Below the pieces are notes generated by a model. It had not been told where the DNA came from. It made no database searches and worked only from the letters and a program-made list of their open reading frames with translations. Below are positions 55,398-62,781 of a DNA stretch of 64,000 nt, piece by piece. The DNA is taken from contig JAFDYQ010000005.1 of the NCBI GenBank assembly GCA_018267365.1, forward strand, positions 62,001-126,000, written 5' to 3'. The position numbers were made by a program, and so were the translations under genes. Position 1 is the first letter of the stretch. Every line of letters begins with the position of its first letter. The stretch is from Bacteroidota bacterium (GTDB lineage: Bacteria > Bacteroidota > Bacteroidia > Chitinophagales > LD1).

Positions 55398-56627
55398 TTA
55401 TGTTGTTAGTATTGCTTTAATTTTCTCAATCTCTTCATAGATAGATGCCTTATCCCACGGGTTCGTCTTGACGACCTTTAGCGCCTTATCGGATGAGGTA
55501 AAGTATTTTTGATAGTTAGCGAACTTGCTTCGCCCCTGTAGGTTTTCATCAAACACATAGAATGCATATATGAGACTAGGATGTATCGCGTGTTCTTTGG
55601 CGTATTGATCCACCAAAGATGGTGTATTGATGTGCTGTTTTATAAATTCCAATTTTTCTTTGGGGAATAGCATTTCCCTAGCGAAATAGTCAGCGTAATC
55701 TTCGTTGAATAAATCAGACTCTATCTGCTTGGTTGTTCCCTCTTCTTCGCCAGAGGTGTGGAATTTCCATGTTTTAAGTGCATCTAGGTCGTATAACACA
55801 TGATATAGCTCATGCATCAGAGCAAACCATAAGGTTGGGTAGGACTTATTGAAATCTGTTATTACTATACAAGGTTTCTCATCTACAACAAAAGTTGCGC
55901 CTCGCACTTGTGTCTTAGCTAGGTATCGCTGCACTATAACCGTTATACCGATATTATAAAGTGCCTGTATGACCGTCAAAAAGCCCTTCTCTTCATATCT
56001 GGTATATGGTCGTATTTTGGGTATAAGGGCCAGCAGCTTTTCCTTGTCATATTCATTAGTATTATTGACTTTTTGAAATTGAAGTATAGCACACTTAACC
56101 CACATCTCTTTCATCTCATCTGCTGCGCTCTTTTTCTTTGTCTTACTGTAAAGAACACCGCCGACCTCCTCTTCATAGTCGTATAGGCTGTTCAGATTAA
56201 AAAATGTAAGAAACCTTTTCTCTATAGCAACGATGTCGGTAAGCGAACTTATAAAGCCAATATCCTTTAGCCCCTTCAAATCGAATTTTCGATACAAGAA
56301 ATTTGCCTTTTTTGCTATCTCTAACTGAGATACGTTTTCAGGCTTTAAAGAGGAGACATATATCTTAGCAATATCCTCTACTGATATATTAAAAAACTGG
56401 CAAATTTTTAGAATATCGAAAAAGGCAAGACCGTCGATAACACCTTCTTCGATCTGCTTTAGTGTTCTGTCAAATGTACTACGCGGGATATTAAGGATTT
56501 TGGCTAAATGCATATTTGGAATGCCTAGCTCACTAATCCTAGCATGGATAATGTCAGCTAGCTTTTTCGTATCAGATGTACCTAGCATCCGATAGATTTC
56601 ATTCATCATTTCATCCTCTGTGCTCAT
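55398..56627 (-). CDS. HTH-ImmA/IrrE fusion: regulator with zinc peptidase domain
   Basis: 409 residues. Residues 15-90 are a helix-turn-helix region (MHLAKILNIPRSTFDRTLKQ, then a second helical unit with ILKICQFFNISVEDI). Middle part 100-255 is helical. Residues 260-350 carry the ImmA/IrrE peptidase site: TLWFALMHELYHVLYDLD with HEXXH, and FNEDYADYFAREMLFP with the third ligand region. Such proteins cleave repressors on stress or prophage induction. Here DNA-binding and protease parts share one chain, so it may cleave its partner or regulate itself. A perfect inverted repeat overlaps its promoter region. AT-rich, mobile-island composition. Confidence 0.85.
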   Translation of the reverse strand: MSTEDEMMNEIYRMLGTSDTKKLADIIHARISELGIPNMHLAKILNIPRSTFDRTLKQIEEGVIDGLAFFDILKICQFFNISVEDIAKIYVSSLKPENVSQLEIAKKANFLYRKFDLKGLKDIGFISSLTDIVAIEKRFLTFFNLNSLYDYEEEVGGVLYSKTKKKSAADEMKEMWVKCAILQFQKVNNTNEYDKEKLLALIPKIRPYTRYEEKGFLTVIQALYNIGITVIVQRYLAKTQVRGATFVVDEKPCIVITDFNKSYPTLWFALMHELYHVLYDLDALKTWKFHTSGEEEGTTKQIESDLFNEDYADYFAREMLFPKEKLEFIKQHINTPSLVDQYAKEHAIHPSLIYAFYVFDENLQGRSKFANYQKYFTSSDKALKVVKTNPWDKASIYEEIEKIKAILTT

Positions 56628-56634
56628 ATTTGGG

Positions 56635-56658
56635 CGTGTATTTTGTCAATAATACACG
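56635..56658. promoter_or_regulatory. Candidate operator: CGTGTATT-N8-AATACACG
   Basis: Perfect 8-base inverted repeat (56635-56642 and 56651-56658), 7 bases upstream of the HTH-ImmA ATG, in the expected transcription start area. A likely binding site for the HTH domain of the adjacent protein. Confidence 0.6.
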
Positions 56659-56664
56659 AATATA
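56657..56664 (-). promoter_or_regulatory. -7 box TATATTCG of HTH-ImmA operon
   Basis: Minus-strand TATATTCG, overlapping the operator-like repeat by two bases and 29 bases upstream of the ATG. Confidence 0.5.
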
Positions 56665-56688
56665 AGCATTATTTCCCAAAAATGGGCA

Positions 56689-57669
56689 CTATTTAGTTGT
56701 TAGTGTTTCGTAGGTCAATCTTCTGCCTGATACGTTAGTCAGTATCATATCAAACCTGTGCTGTGTGGTAAATGACCTTGTATTATACCTGTAGGTAAAT
56801 TCATCGCAGTATGCGTTTAGGTGCGTTGCACTAACGTGGTGATAGATACCATATATCCCGCGCTTCATTTGGCTCCAAAAGCCCTCTATTGAGTTTGTGT
56901 GAAAGCCGTTGCGGACATATTCACCCATCTTGTGTTGGATAGTTTCATGGGTATAGTCCCTACCCAGTTTAGTGTATCCATGATATTCATCTGTAACAAG
57001 CGTTGCACCCTTAACTACATTCCAATTGATAAATGCTTTTAGTGTTTCACTCTTTGTATCAGGGGCTGCCGATGCTATTACCACGCCCCGTGAGATAATT
57101 CCGAGTACAGGTGTTTTAGTCTCAACGCTGCGACCCCTATTTGATGCAGTATGAATGCCTAGCTTATCATTCTCTCTTTTTTCATTTGCCTTTTGCCTCT
57201 TAGTAAAAGCACTCTGATGTTTATTGCCCTCTTTGCCACCGATAAAAGTTTCATCGGCTTGTACTGGCTCACCATCACCGCCTACTATTGCCCTGAATGC
57301 GGGGTGTTCAAAGGCATAGCGCAATCTGTGTAGTAGGAACCAAGCTGACTTTTGAGTTATATCAAGGTCACGGCTTAATTGGTGTGAAGATATACCTTTC
57401 TTATGGGAGCTGAATATATAGAGAGCCATGAACCATTTTTGTAATGGCATCTTAGTATCTTCAAATATGGTCGCTGTACGGACATTGAAATACTTGCCCG
57501 TGGATTTGCATTTGTACTTATTGCCCTTACATACATACACTGTGCTATCAGCGTCAAACGGACTAACTACATTACCGTTCCAACGTAGCTTAGTCAGGTG
57601 ATCTATACAAGCCTGTTCAGTCGGAAATGCTTTGAGTAGGTCAAGGATTGATTTGAATTGAAGTACCAT
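56689..57669 (-). CDS. IS1595-family (ISXO2-like) transposase
   Basis: 326 residues from ATG 57669; a GTG two codons upstream is possible. N-terminal zinc-ribbon-like region (STVYVCKGNKYKCKSTGKYF) with some Cys pairs lost. The catalytic core has VQADETFIGG (first Asp), LVTDEYHGY (second Asp) and FHTNSIEGFWSQMKRG (last acidic position), as in DDE/DDN-type IS1595 enzymes. Intact by length. I could not find terminal inverted repeats or target duplications, so element borders are unknown. It lies between the HTH-ImmA and restriction genes. Confidence 0.9.
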   Translation of the reverse strand: MVLQFKSILDLLKAFPTEQACIDHLTKLRWNGNVVSPFDADSTVYVCKGNKYKCKSTGKYFNVRTATIFEDTKMPLQKWFMALYIFSSHKKGISSHQLSRDLDITQKSAWFLLHRLRYAFEHPAFRAIVGGDGEPVQADETFIGGKEGNKHQSAFTKRQKANEKRENDKLGIHTASNRGRSVETKTPVLGIISRGVVIASAAPDTKSETLKAFINWNVVKGATLVTDEYHGYTKLGRDYTHETIQHKMGEYVRNGFHTNSIEGFWSQMKRGIYGIYHHVSATHLNAYCDEFTYRYNTRSFTTQHRFDMILTNVSGRRLTYETLTTK

Positions 57670-57688
57670 AGTCACTTGGATTATGGTG

Positions 57689-57720
57689 TAAAGATATGCT
57701 CAATATTCCAATTAAACAAA
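57689..57720 (-). promoter_or_regulatory. Transposase promoter TTTG-N20-TATCTTTA
   Basis: On the minus strand TTTG (57717-57720) and, after 20 bases, TATCTTTA (57689-57696). One mismatch to TAnnTTTG. Confidence 0.45.
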
Positions 57721-57843
57721 TTATTTGGTGTAAAATTGTATATCATTGCCATAAGGAAAGCTAAAATATTGAATTACAATTGTTTATAAATTTACAAATA
57801 CACTATAAGATAATCAAGCTACCTCACTTAAGCTACCCACAAT

Positions 57844-57899
57844 GCGTCATTCCGACGCCTTTCATTTTATAAAAGTAGATGTAATAAGGCGGAAGGAAT
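57844..57899 (+). repeat. 56-bp dispersed hairpin repeat, copy 1
   Basis: Begins GCGTCATTCCGACGCC and ends AAGGCGGAAGGAAT. The two ends can pair imperfectly (ATTCC..GCCTT with AAGGC..GGAAT). A second copy lies at 62196-62252 in the opposite orientation; the middle 25 bases differ. Non-autonomous mobile or REP-like. Confidence 0.8.
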
Positions 57900-57966
57900 T
57901 GCAAGCCACAATCGACAAAGTAAAGTAAGTGGCTAATGAAAAAACTAGAATAGCCCATCTCAAGCT

Positions 57967-60900
57967 TTAAATGTGCAGTATTTGATCAGCTATCTGAGAT
58001 ATCTTTTGAAGGATAGCATCCCTTTGACCGGGTTTACTTTCTTGATGCGCCCTTTTTACTAAGCTCACTAGAGAATTATGTAACTTATCTTTGGGGTCGT
58101 AGATTGGTAACTTCATATGCTTAAAAACATCTCCGATTTGAATTGATATATTATGGCTTTTCACATATTCTACTACGCTGTTACAATTGAGCAAACCACA
58201 TAGGTAATAAGCTGGAGCTTCCTCTTCGAAATCAACAAAGAATATTTTGTGATCAGGAATCAGGGGTCGTTCTCCCATAAAAGGAGTTTCAGCCGACGAT
58301 ACTACAGCCGCGCAAAATTCTCTTTGCTCTGCCCAAATAACCTTCCACGGAGCAAAAGTATATTCGCCTACATTATAAACAGCGAAAAAAGGGGCATTTT
58401 TCATTCTTCCTTTAAAAGTTGAACGTTTCGAAAGGATATCTTTATAAGAATTGAAAAATTGCGACGTCTTTCGCAATAATGCCATTTCCTCTTCTGCCGC
58501 TTCATAGGCCTTTTTTACAATTCCTCGATTTGGAATAAATGCATACAAAAAATGGTCCTTGTTAAAATGACATGGGGATATATCAGATGCTCCTTTGATC
58601 AATGGGAATAGCAAATCTGGCTCAACCCAGAATTCTTGAGCAGGTCCTATATCTGTTTTACCCGCCTCCGGACGCGTACGAATTTGGACTAAGTTATTCC
58701 GGCTATTTTCGGCAAGTATTTCTACAAAATAAATACCATTCAAATCAGCGGTAATTCCCTTCCTCCCGTGAACCCAATCACTTTTACCCGCAAGCCTATT
58801 TAAAACCTTAAATCGCCCCTTTGGCAAAATTGCCCAAGGAGAATTTTTTGTGGTTACAGGATTAGCTTCTTGTAAATCAGGGGCTATACGCTGTGTGACA
58901 CTTTGAAGGTTCAACATTGTTGGTATCAATCTTGGATAACCTTCCCTTGCATTCCAAATGGTATATTTAATAGGATATTTTGTCGCTTTCTGCTTTTCCT
59001 TTTTGAAAATTGCAATAGCTGTTTTGTTAGCAGCATCTGGAAAAGGCTTTAGCGCTTTCATATCATCCACCGAAACAGGATTTAGGTTATAATCTGCATC
59101 AATTACAAAGTCTCTAAACCCTTCTGATGAAGGAGATTGAAAGTGTGTTTGAGTTATTATAAACGCTAAAGTTCCATTATCATTCAGCCATTTATCAGCA
59201 ACAGTATAAGTGATCATTCCAGATATATCGAGCTCGTTTCCACCGTGATGTGGTGTGCTAGAGAAGATATTATACTTTAAACATGTTGGTTTCACACGTT
59301 CTCTATATAATTCGGGCAATTTCGACCAACGCACCCATGGCGGATTCCCCGCAATTAAATCGAATTTCCCTGCGGTAGATGACCAGAAAAAGTTTCTGAT
59401 GATTCTAAACCATATACCATTCCAGTTGTTGTTATGTAGCCTTAGAACTTTATTATATGTAGCCTCGATAGGCTTTTTCCAAGTTTCGATTTCAATTTCA
59501 CTTAATATTTTTGCTTTGCTAAATGCTGTTTCTACATTAGAATAATGTAATCCATTTTCTACAGCGCTACCTAGCAGTTCAAATACCCTGTCTAATTTGA
59601 TGCGATCAAAGGCTAATTGCGCCGGCAATGTGATTTCTAAATCTGCAATCTGTGAACCAATACGATATTTAACGATATCCTCATTGTCATAAGGGTCTCT
59701 AGCTGGTGAGTATATAGCATCCGCAAGTAGTATTGGAATCTCAATTTGAGTTCCTGGTGCTGATTTCATCAGGTCGGCTATAGCTATCAGAAAATTCACT
59801 CTCGCAGTCTGAACAGCTAATGGATTCAAATCAAATCCCCAAACAGAGTTTGTCAAATGTGTAAGTGTTGTTTCTGCATTCCATCCAGCCTTGATTGAGG
59901 CTTGCATTTTCCGTTCAATAATTTCAAGCAGGAATGACCCCGAACCACAAGTCGGGTCAAGTGATCGATTTTCTAACCAGTTAATTTTGAGTTTATCTAA
60001 GGTAAAATCTACCAGCCAATCGGGCGTATAGAATTCGCCAAGTGTTTTTCGAAGAGTTTCAGGTACAATATTCTGGTAAAACAATTTTAAAAGATCATGT
60101 GATCTTGCTTGTGTCAGATTATCGGTACGATAAAATGAAAGCTTAATTAAAAGTTCTCTAATGGCACTTATAAGTTCACTGATATCATCTGTATCTTGAC
60201 TAGCATCTAAGTACCAAGAAAATAAGGCTTCTTCTACAAATCCATTAATTCCTGCTTGAGAAAAAAAGTGACCTTTCTCTATACGCTCGCTTAATATATT
60301 AAGTAGCTGTGAATCCGACTGAACAGACAAATTTTGAGCAAAATGCTTATAAGACGTAAGTTCATGAGATGATATTATCTCCGCTGCCAATAACTTTATT
60401 AAAAGAGAATTGAAAGAATGAATTATGAAAAGGGCTGCCGGAATTTTATCTTTCTTCTTTGCACTAATTTCAAACCTTAAGGTCTTTTTTATAGTATCAA
60501 TTTGCTCGGAAGATAAATCTGCTACTTGCCCAAAAAGAGTGCGCCATTCTTCGAATAGCATTTTGGTCTTATTGTTTTCGCTTTGAATGCTCTTTGAAAG
60601 TATCCTTGCAAATACTTTCATTATCTGAATTCCAACCGATGACGAGTGCCCAAAATCTGCAATGAGGTTCTCTGCTGTCAATGCTCTGCGGAACGAATCT
60701 TGTAAAGCTCTAGCGACCATTGTAACGGAAACTTCAGAAAAGGGCAGCAAATCTCCATGAATAATCTTGTCACCCTTTACTTGAGCAAAGCAGATGTGCT
60801 TTCCGTCTATAGCTATTCCTATGTAGTCACTTACATCTATCTTTTCTTGAAAAGCTGTCTTGAGAATATATGGTAACAATCTATCATATATTGCTTCTTT

Positions 60901-61113
60901 AAAAGCTGGACTTGTTTTCTTTCCCTTAAATAATCCTTTGCTTTTAAATTCTATTACAACATTATTATAGCTAGCGTCCTTCAACAATCTTTCCGCTTGA
61001 ATATCAATTTTCAATGCCTCTGTTAAAGCTATTATCCAGCCCTGTCTTAACTCTTCTTCGTTAACCCAATTTTCACTTTTATTGTAAAGCTTTTGATATA
61101 GAGCAGCAAACAT
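57967..61113 (-). CDS. Type IIG-like restriction-modification enzyme (N6-adenine methylase)
   Basis: 1048 residues. N-terminal about 160 residues resemble a PD-(D/E)xK nuclease: NNVVIEFKSKG near residue 50 gives the ExK part. Methylase motifs: LGEFYTPDWLVDF near 357, SAM motif I LDPTCGSGSFLLEI near 383, FDLNPLAVQTARVNFLIA near 424, and catalytic AGNPPWVRW near 581. The C-terminal about 350 residues form a target-recognition region (ICGLLNCNSVVEYVKS-like blocks near the end). One polypeptide may cut and methylate DNA, as type IIG enzymes do. AT-rich, in a mobile island. No separate specificity or methylase subunit is present. Confidence 0.9.
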   Translation of the reverse strand: MFAALYQKLYNKSENWVNEEELRQGWIIALTEALKIDIQAERLLKDASYNNVVIEFKSKGLFKGKKTSPAFKEAIYDRLLPYILKTAFQEKIDVSDYIGIAIDGKHICFAQVKGDKIIHGDLLPFSEVSVTMVARALQDSFRRALTAENLIADFGHSSSVGIQIMKVFARILSKSIQSENNKTKMLFEEWRTLFGQVADLSSEQIDTIKKTLRFEISAKKKDKIPAALFIIHSFNSLLIKLLAAEIISSHELTSYKHFAQNLSVQSDSQLLNILSERIEKGHFFSQAGINGFVEEALFSWYLDASQDTDDISELISAIRELLIKLSFYRTDNLTQARSHDLLKLFYQNIVPETLRKTLGEFYTPDWLVDFTLDKLKINWLENRSLDPTCGSGSFLLEIIERKMQASIKAGWNAETTLTHLTNSVWGFDLNPLAVQTARVNFLIAIADLMKSAPGTQIEIPILLADAIYSPARDPYDNEDIVKYRIGSQIADLEITLPAQLAFDRIKLDRVFELLGSAVENGLHYSNVETAFSKAKILSEIEIETWKKPIEATYNKVLRLHNNNWNGIWFRIIRNFFWSSTAGKFDLIAGNPPWVRWSKLPELYRERVKPTCLKYNIFSSTPHHGGNELDISGMITYTVADKWLNDNGTLAFIITQTHFQSPSSEGFRDFVIDADYNLNPVSVDDMKALKPFPDAANKTAIAIFKKEKQKATKYPIKYTIWNAREGYPRLIPTMLNLQSVTQRIAPDLQEANPVTTKNSPWAILPKGRFKVLNRLAGKSDWVHGRKGITADLNGIYFVEILAENSRNNLVQIRTRPEAGKTDIGPAQEFWVEPDLLFPLIKGASDISPCHFNKDHFLYAFIPNRGIVKKAYEAAEEEMALLRKTSQFFNSYKDILSKRSTFKGRMKNAPFFAVYNVGEYTFAPWKVIWAEQREFCAAVVSSAETPFMGERPLIPDHKIFFVDFEEEAPAYYLCGLLNCNSVVEYVKSHNISIQIGDVFKHMKLPIYDPKDKLHNSLVSLVKRAHQESKPGQRDAILQKISQIADQILHI

Positions 61114-61114
61114 T

Positions 61115-61132
61115 CTCCAACTAAATTTGGAG
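61115..61132 (-). promoter_or_regulatory. Hairpin abutting restriction gene start
   Basis: On the minus strand CTCCAA-atttag-TTGGAG then A and ATG. The stem ends two bases before the start codon and contains GGAG, so it could hide the initiation site. Confidence 0.5.
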
Positions 61133-61221
61133 TGAATATATACTAATCTTTTAGTGACTTAGTATAACGAAAAGTAACAACTCTTTCTATAGCCCTACAT
61201 CTCGCGCCAGCGCGGCAGGGA

Positions 61222-61279
61222 TAGGAGCGGATAGCCCGCAGGGAGCGGCTTAACGACCGAGGACTAGGAGCGGATAGCC
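61222..61279. repeat. Direct repeat TAGGAGCGGATAGCC x2
   Basis: Copies at 61222-61236 and 61265-61279, 43 bases apart, in a GC-rich patch with CGCCAGCGCGGCAGG and CTGGCTGCCGCC nearby. Confidence 0.75.
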
Positions 61280-61348
61280 TGGCTGCCGCCATCATATTGG
61301 GCGTATGAGACTATTGTTTACTAGATTTGCAGTAGAGTGAGGACACCA

Positions 61349-61430
61349 TAGCGTCCCCGCACGCTACAACGGTAGCTAGCTCTGAGCACAACAGTATGGG
61401 AGGCAACTCAACAGAAGTTGTGCTTTTTTT
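61349..61430 (+). repeat. Duplicated hairpin unit 1 with terminator
   Basis: TAGCGT/ACGCTA stem (61349-61366), then GCACAAC (61386-61392) pairing with GTTGTGC (61417-61423) and a T-run 61424-61430. Partner unit lies 111 bases downstream. Confidence 0.7.
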
Positions 61431-61462
61431 AATATTTTTACTTTCTGGCACATAAATCCGCG

Positions 61463-61539
61463 GCGTCTCCGTACGCTTTTGCGGTTGTGCTGTATGGCAC
61501 AACAGTATGATGGGCAACCAGCCAGAAGTTGTGCTTTTT
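61463..61539 (+). repeat. Duplicated hairpin unit 2 with terminator
   Basis: GCGT/ACGC (61463-61476). GCACAAC (61497-61503) can pair with GTTGTGC downstream (61528-61534, T-run to 61539) or with another GTTGTGC upstream (61484-61490), giving two exclusive folds. Confidence 0.7.
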
Positions 61540-61546
61540 ATTTTCC

Positions 61547-61984
61547 CTAGATCTTATCCGCATACTTAGGATCGTAGTCTATCATCCACTCGATGCCGTA
61601 GCGGTCTCTAAACATGGCGAAGTATGTGCCCCATGGGCTGTCTGAGATGGGCACCTCTACCTGCCCGCCTGCGGAGAGGCCGGTGTAAAGCTGGTCGGCT
61701 TCTTCCTTGCTCACGGCGTTGATCACGATCTTGCTGCGGTTTTCGTTTTCATTGGTGCGGCCCATGCTCTCCGGTACGTCGTTGCCCATCAGGAGGTTCC
61801 GGCCTATAGGCAGGGCTATGTGCATGACCTTGTCTGCCTCATGCGCTGCTATGTGTGCGCCGGCATCTCCCAGGTCCTTGAAGCGTACGATAGACGAAAA
61901 CTCGCCGCCGAAGACTGATTTGTAAAATGTGAAGGCTTCTTCGGCGTTGCCGTTAAAGTTGTAGTGCGGATTGATCTGTGGCAT
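61547..61984 (-). CDS. VOC superfamily (PhnB-like) protein
   Basis: 145 residues from ATG 61984 (MPQINPHYNFNGNAEEAF). A TTG eight codons upstream lies inside the promoter box. betaalphabetabetabeta modules with EEAFTFYKSVFGGEFSSI and the C-terminal WGTYFAMFRDRYGIEWMIDY, as in PhnB/glyoxalase-like proteins. Metal-binding His/Glu positions are only partly conserved, so enzymatic activity is uncertain. Its transcript is separate, with its own box. Confidence 0.88.
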   Translation of the reverse strand: MPQINPHYNFNGNAEEAFTFYKSVFGGEFSSIVRFKDLGDAGAHIAAHEADKVMHIALPIGRNLLMGNDVPESMGRTNENENRSKIVINAVSKEEADQLYTGLSAGGQVEVPISDSPWGTYFAMFRDRYGIEWMIDYDPKYADKI

Positions 61985-62005
61985 GTGTGTATGGTTTTGT
62001 ACCAG

Positions 62006-62013
62006 CAAAGATA
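62006..62013 (-). promoter_or_regulatory. -7 box TATCTTTG
   Basis: Exact TAnnTTTG on the minus strand, 21 bases upstream of ATG 61984. It rules out the TTG start at 62008. Confidence 0.55.
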
Positions 62014-62195
62014 GGGCTGAATGGGGAAAGTGGAGGGGTCAGATGCGGCATTTGTGAGGGGTGGGATATGGGCTCGTCAGTGTGCTGCCCCCATTTGTGT
62101 GCATCAGGCGGGGCTTATAGGGCACGCATAGACCCTTCGCTATCGCTCAGGATGACAAAAAGGGTGTGCATGGGTACGTCCGGTTGAGGCCGGGG

Positions 62196-62252
62196 ATTCC
62201 TTCCGCCTTATCACGCTTATTTTAAAATAGATGAAAGGCGTCGGAATGACGC
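62196..62252 (-). repeat. 56-bp dispersed hairpin repeat, copy 2 (inverted)
   Basis: Reverse complement matches 57844-57899 over the first 22 and last 14 or more bases, 57 bases in all. Confidence 0.8.
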
Positions 62253-62326
62253 GCTTTTGGTGGGATGACGCTCTGTTAAGGCTGTTCATCCGTGGTCCGT
62301 GGTCAGTCGTCCGTGGTCTTAAGCCT

Positions 62327-62764
62327 TTAGACCGCCTTGCTCATCGGGCGGACGTCATTTGTGGTAGACGACTTGGTATTGCCGCTCTCGTCCTGGCGGG
62401 ATACCTGTATGCCCATGGTACACTTGCCGTTAAACTTGGCACCTTCCTCTACCACCAGCTTCTTGATCACGATATCACCATTGACAAAGGAGGTCTTGCT
62501 CAGGATCAGCAGGTCGGCCACCTCTACGCGGCCGTTGATGCGGCCCTCTACGTAGGCGTTTTCGCTGCGGATATCGCCATCTATCTGGCCCGTAGCGCCG
62601 AGCACGATCTTGCCCTTGCTGATCACATTGCCGCGTACGCGGCCATCTATACGGATATCTGCGTCAGAGTTGATCTCGCCTTCTATCACGGTGCCCTGGC
62701 CGAGCTGGTTCATAGCCTTGGGGTTGAGGGCGGAGGTTCCTTCTTTCTTGGTAAATACTGACAT
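62327..62764 (-). CDS. Bactofilin (BacA-type cytoskeletal protein)
   Basis: 145 residues. The core (residues 25-120) is a right-handed beta-helix with short repeats such as IRIDGRVRGNVISKG, IDGDIRSENAYVEG and FVNGDIVIKKLVVEEG. Flanking tails are disordered. Bactofilins polymerise on the inner membrane and position cell-wall enzymes. It lies 17 bases after the M23 peptidase gene, the classic bactofilin-endopeptidase pairing. The ATG is within 4 bases of a window of plain spacer, so no special leader is present. Confidence 0.95.
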   Translation of the reverse strand: MSVFTKKEGTSALNPKAMNQLGQGTVIEGEINSDADIRIDGRVRGNVISKGKIVLGATGQIDGDIRSENAYVEGRINGRVEVADLLILSKTSFVNGDIVIKKLVVEEGAKFNGKCTMGIQVSRQDESGNTKSSTTNDVRPMSKAV

Positions 62765-62781
62765 AGTGCCTGTTTCAGTGT

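Larger units (their letters stand above)
61114..61546. other. Intergenic 433 bp of repeats, no gene
   Basis: Contains the start-site hairpin, a 15-base direct repeat (61222, 61265) and two copies of a terminator-like hairpin unit (61349-61430, 61463-61539). A possible 68-codon minus-strand frame at 61311-61517 lies wholly in these repeats and is not accepted as a gene. Confidence 0.6.
61985..62326. other. Intergenic 342 bp with dispersed repeats
   Basis: Holds the VOC promoter, a CCTTCGCTATCGCTCAGGAT stretch of the kind dispersed in Bacteroidota genomes, and copy 2 of the 56-bp repeat. No gene is seen. Confidence 0.55.

Noticed and set aside
56640..57840. Terminal inverted repeats of the IS1595 element
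   Set aside because: GGGCACTATTTAGTTG downstream and GGGTAGCTTAAGTGAGG (reverse strand) upstream share only scattered bases. No convincing ends or target duplication were found.
57860..57966. Remnant coding frame (RRKELQATIDKVK) after the transposase
   Set aside because: Part of it falls in the 56-bp repeat and it is too short; no family match is evident by eye.
61311..61517. 68-codon minus-strand ORF
   Set aside because: It lies entirely in the duplicated hairpin units and its two halves mirror the repeat. No signal, family or codon bias supports it.
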